Positions 20,409 through 22,637 of a stretch of 22,637 bases of DNA are shown piece by piece. Position 1 is the stretch's first letter. Each line of letters opens with the position of its first letter. The notes under the pieces were generated by a model. The model did no database searches. It had not been told where the DNA came from and worked only from the letters and a program-made list of their open reading frames with translations. The DNA comes from a virus. The DNA is taken from the IMG/VR virus record IMGVR_UViG_3300025301_002500, positions 1-22,637 of that record. One strand, given 5' to 3'. The translations under genes and the position numbers were made by a program.

Positions 20409-20842
20409 TTACGGGCCTCCAGGTACCGCTTCAGGGCGACTTTCTGCTTTTTCAGGTCAGCCTCCATTTTTTCGATGCGCCCGAACTCGGCCAGCACTGC
20501 CTCATCCCCCACCAGAACGGAGCAGCCCCTGTAACGGGCCAGCAGGTTGGTAAGGCAATAGGATCCCGTGGCCTGCTCGAAGGCGGCGGCGTATCGGAAC
20601 GGGAAGTTGTGGTCGGCCCGGCTTTCTGCGGTGTACGCGTCCAGCATGTACTTGCTGATTTCGCGCCCGGTCAGGCGGCTCATCTCGGCAGCAACGTGGT
20701 GCCGGTCCTGGTCTGCGTGGCGGAGCGCATCGGAAAGCGCTTCGCGCAACGGCAGGTCCAGGTCGAGGTTGCCGGCGGTCGGTGCAGTAGGTGTCGGGAT
20801 CTGGAAGAGATCCAGGGTTAGAGAGTCGCGGACTTTTTTCAT
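20405..20842 (-). CDS. Hypothetical early protein between Ner and transposase
   Basis: The 145 residues (SLTLDLFQIPTPTAP, LPLREALSDALRHADQDRHHVAAEMSRLTGREISKYMLDAYTAES, FPFRYAAAFEQATGSYCLTNLL) contain an HTH-like core around RHHVAAEMSRLTGREISKYM, and end in a coiled coil (FGRIEKMEADLKKQKVALKRYLEARK). Such proteins are common in front of MuA in B3/BcepMu-like phages; I know no established function. DNA binding is likely. The ATG has GAGGGGGG 9 bases upstream, 2 bases after the Ner stop. Confidence 0.78.
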   Translation of the reverse strand: MKKVRDSLTLDLFQIPTPTAPTAGNLDLDLPLREALSDALRHADQDRHHVAAEMSRLTGREISKYMLDAYTAESRADHNFPFRYAAAFEQATGSYCLTNLLARYRGCSVLVGDEAVLAEFGRIEKMEADLKKQKVALKRYLEARK

Positions 20843-20844
20843 GT

Positions 20845-21222
20845 CTACGCACCCCCCTCAATGTTTACATTGATGGAACTGCTGCGTGTAGTAGACTTGT
20901 TTTGTTGGTTTTCGGATAACTTTCTTGGTCTTTTCGATCCAGGATTATGGGTCGGGGCGCCTCCAACGCCTCTTAGTGGCCTGCGGTCGTCGTATCGGCT
21001 TGGCCAGATGGTTTCCGGGGACACTCCAAGCGCTTCGGCAATGATCCGCTCTGCATTCGGGTAGGGCTTATCCAGGGCCTGCCTGACCAGAGTGGGCGCA
21101 TAGCCGTAGTGAATGGAAAGTTTCCGCATCGTCCAGCCCGCCTTTTCGAGGGCGCACTTGATGTCTGCGGGGTGCCAGTCTTGGGGAAGGCTGGCTTTTT
21201 TTGGGTGTATAGGTCTGTTCAT
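20845..21222 (-). CDS. ner: Ner-like DNA-binding regulator
   Basis: The 125-residue product from ATG 21220-21222 carries the Ner domain: DWHPADIKCALEKAGWTMRKLSIHYGYAPTLVRQALDKPYPNAERIIAEALGVSPETIWPSRY, a HTH that in Mu lowers early and repressor transcription during lytic growth. Mu Ner is about 75 residues; here ~45 extra basic, Ser/Asn-rich residues follow (GSKRPRKLSENQQNKS). A TTG at 21241-21243 would add seven residues but has no ribosome site. It is the first gene of the early operon, divergent from the repressor. Confidence 0.88.
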   Translation of the reverse strand: MNRPIHPKKASLPQDWHPADIKCALEKAGWTMRKLSIHYGYAPTLVRQALDKPYPNAERIIAEALGVSPETIWPSRYDDRRPLRGVGGAPTHNPGSKRPRKLSENQQNKSTTRSSSINVNIEGGA

Positions 21223-21261
21223 AGTTTTATACGGTAAGCCCAATAAATATGGCTGTCAACC

Positions 21262-21289
21262 ACTATAAAATGGTTCCAGCTTTAAACAA
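21262..21289 (-). promoter_or_regulatory. Early promoter (Pe) with half-operator in the spacer
   Basis: Minus strand TTGTTT, 16 bases, TATAGT. The spacer contains AAAGCTGGAACCA, a repressor half-operator copy, so repressor binding would block polymerase directly. A TTGACA at 21254-21259 (minus) lacks a -10 at a proper distance. Confidence 0.6.
21271..21283 (+). promoter_or_regulatory. Repressor half-operator O1 (TGGTTCCAGCTTT)
   Basis: This 13-base word recurs inverted at 21344-21356, and its last 11 bases directly at 21364-21374. It lies between the -35 and -10 of the early promoter. Three copies of a word of this length around the repressor-Ner divergence are best explained as operator units. 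Confidence 0.65.
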
Positions 21290-21343
21290 ATTGGGTTTTT
21301 AATCAAAGATAAGCCAAGTTATTGGTTTTTCTCGGATAAAAAC

Positions 21344-21374
21344 AAAGCTGGAACCATGATTTAGTTCCAGCTTT
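21344..21374. promoter_or_regulatory. Palindromic operator O2 before the repressor gene
   Basis: AAAGCTGGAAC (21344-21354) and GTTCCAGCTTT (21364-21374) are perfect 11-base inverted arms around a 9-base centre. The right arm ends 2 bases before the GGAGG of the repressor, so binding would repress the repressor's own gene. Confidence 0.75.
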
Positions 21375-21389
21375 CGGAGGGCTTTTAAG

Positions 21390-22067
21390 TTGGAACCAAA
21401 AAAATTGGGGAAAATGCTGAAGGAGTGGCGCGCCCAGGCGAATTTGGGGCCGGTTAAAGACGCCTGCAAAGTCCTGGGCGTCAGTCATGGCGCACTTGGA
21501 ATGTATGAGAGAGAGGAGTCGTTGCCAGACGTCGACTTTCTGGCCGTGTTCGCGGAGAAGACCGGCGCCAACTTCTTCAGTCTTCTGGAGGCGCGGCTGC
21601 GCAGCGGGAAAACAGAGCAGGCCCGCGACCTTGCTGACCTCATGGCCAGCAAGGGCCTGGACGTTGTAAGGGCTCAGCTACCCCGGGGCACCATGGACCC
21701 CGGGCGCTTCATCGCAGAATCGGCGGGCATTGACGGTCTGACGTTCACCAGGGAGTGGCTGGAGCGCAAGGGTGTGCAACCCAAAGACCTGGTGTTTACC
21801 AGGGTGCCGGATGACACCATGTCTCCGACTGTCAGAGAAGGGAACCTCGTCGTGATTGATGGCACCAGGGATTCCTTTGCCACCGATGGGATCTACGCCA
21901 TGATGATTGATGGTGAGATCGCTGTTAGGCGCGTTCAGCGGCACTTTACGGGCGGCATTATCTTCAGGTGCGACAACCAGGCCTACGCAGACCAGCACCT
22001 TTCGTCGAAAGAAATCGAGGACTTGTTTATAATGGGGAAGGTGATCTGGGCGGGCGGCGAGATGTGA
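21390..22067 (+). CDS. Lysogeny repressor (HTH plus S24/LexA-like domain)
   Basis: The 225-residue protein has an N-terminal XRE-type HTH (LGKMLKEWRAQANLGPVKDACKVLGVSHGALGMYERE, residues 6-42) and a C-terminal S24 fold with VPDDTMSPTVREGNLVVIDGTRD (Ser145). The second catalytic residue, normally Lys in a VKR motif, is Arg here (EIAVRRVQ, 179-182), so self-cleavage is doubtful. The start is TTG at 21390 with GGAGG 9 bases upstream; ATG 21414 would cut into the HTH. It is the only plus-strand phage gene and should silence the early operon through the operators at 21271-21374. Confidence 0.87.
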   Translation: MEPKKLGKMLKEWRAQANLGPVKDACKVLGVSHGALGMYEREESLPDVDFLAVFAEKTGANFFSLLEARLRSGKTEQARDLADLMASKGLDVVRAQLPRGTMDPGRFIAESAGIDGLTFTREWLERKGVQPKDLVFTRVPDDTMSPTVREGNLVVIDGTRDSFATDGIYAMMIDGEIAVRRVQRHFTGGIIFRCDNQAYADQHLSSKEIEDLFIMGKVIWAGGEM

Positions 22068-22300
22068 AAAGCTGCAACTGTCGCAATCCATCCGCCACGG
22101 CGTCATTTTTGCGTTAATCCAAGCGTCCGTGGCAGTTTCCTTAAATTGCGCTTTACCTTCCCTTGAAGGCCTTTAATTACGCGGCTGTCCCACCATATCC
22201 GCCGTCATCCCACCTCTTCCCATCATTCTCATAGCAAATGGCATGTCACAGTTGCTGACGCATCTGTATATGTAGCTTGCAGTTTATGTGTGTGACTGGG
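22068..22300. other. Gene-free left-end region with AT-rich direct repeats
   Basis: No convincing ORF is present. CCTTAAATTGCGC (22139-22151) and CCTTTAATTACGC (22170-22182) are imperfect direct repeats 31 bases apart; a weaker relative (CATTTTTGCGTTA) lies at 22104-22116. These could be internal transposase or regulator sites. A small inverted pair CCTT/AAGG (22155-22168) follows the repressor gene, but I see no clear intrinsic terminator. Confidence 0.45.
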
Positions 22301-22427
22301 GTAGGGCAAGGAGGCAGGAATGCTGTGCCTAAACTCTGTTTTCAGGAAACAGGGCAAAGGTCAGGAAAAAGATTGGAAGCTAATTTGTGAAAAAATGGCG
22401 GGCACTGTCAGGGCACCATTTGGGCAC
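22301..22427 (-). other. Proposed phage left terminus and transposase-binding repeats
   Basis: Read on the minus strand from 22427: TGTGCCCAAAT, GGTGCCCTGAC, AGTGCCCGCC give three GTGCCC words in exact 11-base phase. Further in, TTCCTGACCTTTGCCCTG (22351-22368) and TTCCTGCCTCCTTGCCCTA (22302-22320) are related repeats about 49 bases apart. TGT at the end, a ladder of related sites and distances of about 60 and 108 bases resemble the L1-L2-L3 layout of Mu. The exact terminus is inferred. Confidence 0.5.
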
Positions 22428-22432
22428 AAGCC

Positions 22433-22464
22433 AAAAAAAAGGACCTGCGTTTTCACGCAAGTCC
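22433..22464 (-). terminator. Intrinsic terminator of the tRNA-Arg gene
   Basis: Minus strand GGACTTGCGT-GAAA-ACGCAGGTCC forms a 10-bp stem (one G-U) with a GAAA tetraloop, followed by eight Ts (22433-22440). It starts 10 bases after the encoded CCA. Confidence 0.92.
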
Positions 22465-22474
22465 TTGATATTCA

Positions 22475-22551
<77 letters not shown>

Positions 22552-22590
22552 ATTCGAAACCGCGAATTACTCGTCAATTTCGAGTGCGCA

Positions 22591-22619
22591 ATCTTACGTG
22601 CGCGGGGGGCGTCTGTCCA
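22591..22619 (-). promoter_or_regulatory. Promoter of tRNA-Arg
   Basis: Minus strand TGGACA (22614-22619), 17 bases, TAAGAT (22591-22596), followed by a GC discriminator (TGCGC). The start would lie about 33 bases upstream of the mature 5' end. The discriminator is typical of stringently controlled stable-RNA promoters. Confidence 0.75.
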
Positions 22620-22637
22620 GCCCCAGAGCTCAACTCA

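Larger units (their letters stand above)
128..22427 (-). mobile_element. Mu-like transposable prophage (right part missing)
   Basis: About 35 genes follow the Mu order on the minus strand: repressor (divergent), Ner, transposase A, ATPase B, GemA, Mor, lysis, gp26-gp30 packaging and head genes, protease I, major head T, gp36 and gp37. The proposed left terminus is 22427, where the minus strand begins TGTGCCC, just outside the tRNA-Arg terminator. The other boundary is an insertion sequence at about 127, not a phage end. Tail sheath, tube, tape measure, baseplate, fibre and DNA-modification genes are therefore absent from view. Transposable phages leave a 5-bp target duplication, which cannot be checked because only one end is present. 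Confidence 0.9.

Noticed and set aside
21254-21259. TTGACA (minus strand) as the early -35
   Set aside because: The nearest -10-like TATAAA is 22 bases away, and the 17-base position reads TACCGT; TTGTTT-16-TATAGT fits better and contains an operator copy.
21678-22106. Minus-strand ORF across the repressor 3' half
   Set aside because: Antisense to a well-supported S24 repressor, with no domain or ribosome site.

Overview
The window is most of a Mu-like (transposable) prophage, almost entirely on the minus strand, next to a host tRNA-Arg gene. GC content is high. A tRNA-Arg(CCG) with encoded CCA, its intrinsic terminator and its sigma70-type promoter point to a gammaproteobacterial host. Marinobacter, Pseudomonas or a relative is my guess; the genus cannot be fixed from this sequence.

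Layout, following phage gene order from right to left. 22475-22637: host tRNA-Arg, its terminator and promoter. 22068-22427: gene-free phage left end with repeats that look like transposase-binding sites; I propose the terminus at 22427 (TGT... on the minus strand). 21390-22067 (+): lysogeny repressor with helix-turn-helix and S24 domains, separated by an operator/promoter region (21223-21389) from the minus-strand early operon. 12122-21222: early operon with Ner-like protein, a hypothetical, MuA-type DDE transposase, short MuB-type ATPase, a tandem winged-helix protein, a Cys-rich HTH protein, DUF3164, many small accessory genes, GemA and a Mor/C-type activator. 9285-11805: lysis and packaging genes (M15 peptidase, three-TM holin, DksA-like zinc finger, DUF2730, VpaChn25_0724-type protein, small terminase). 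4902-9285: large terminase, portal, MuF-like protein. 163-4620: protease/scaffold, capsid cement, major head, FluMu_N-type protein, DUF1320, virion morphogenesis protein, DUF1834. At 1-127 an ISL3-family insertion sequence cuts the next gene (DUF2635 start), so sheath, tube, tape measure, baseplate, fibres and phage right end are not visible here.

The genes form a standard Mu cycle: repressor against Ner at the divergent promoters; A and B for replicative transposition; Mor/C to switch on late genes; then lysis, packaging and head operons. Most neighbouring genes overlap by 1-8 bases (ATGA, GTGA, TGATG, TAATG), indicating translational coupling.

The most interesting signals are non-coding. 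(1) A leader/promoter cassette is repeated before the endopeptidase gene (11805) and the protease gene (4620), the positions of Mu Plys and PI. A 27-base element (26/27 identical) and a CGCCGATA box sit at identical distances from the two start codons, and neither gene has a Shine-Dalgarno. (2) A compact three-way-junction fold at 15082-15136 in the early operon has a GNRA tetraloop and a G-U pair only on the transcribed strand. (3) Two perfect hairpins lie one base apart at 14736-14776. (4) Three copies of a repressor half-operator and a set of left-end repeats allow concrete predictions.
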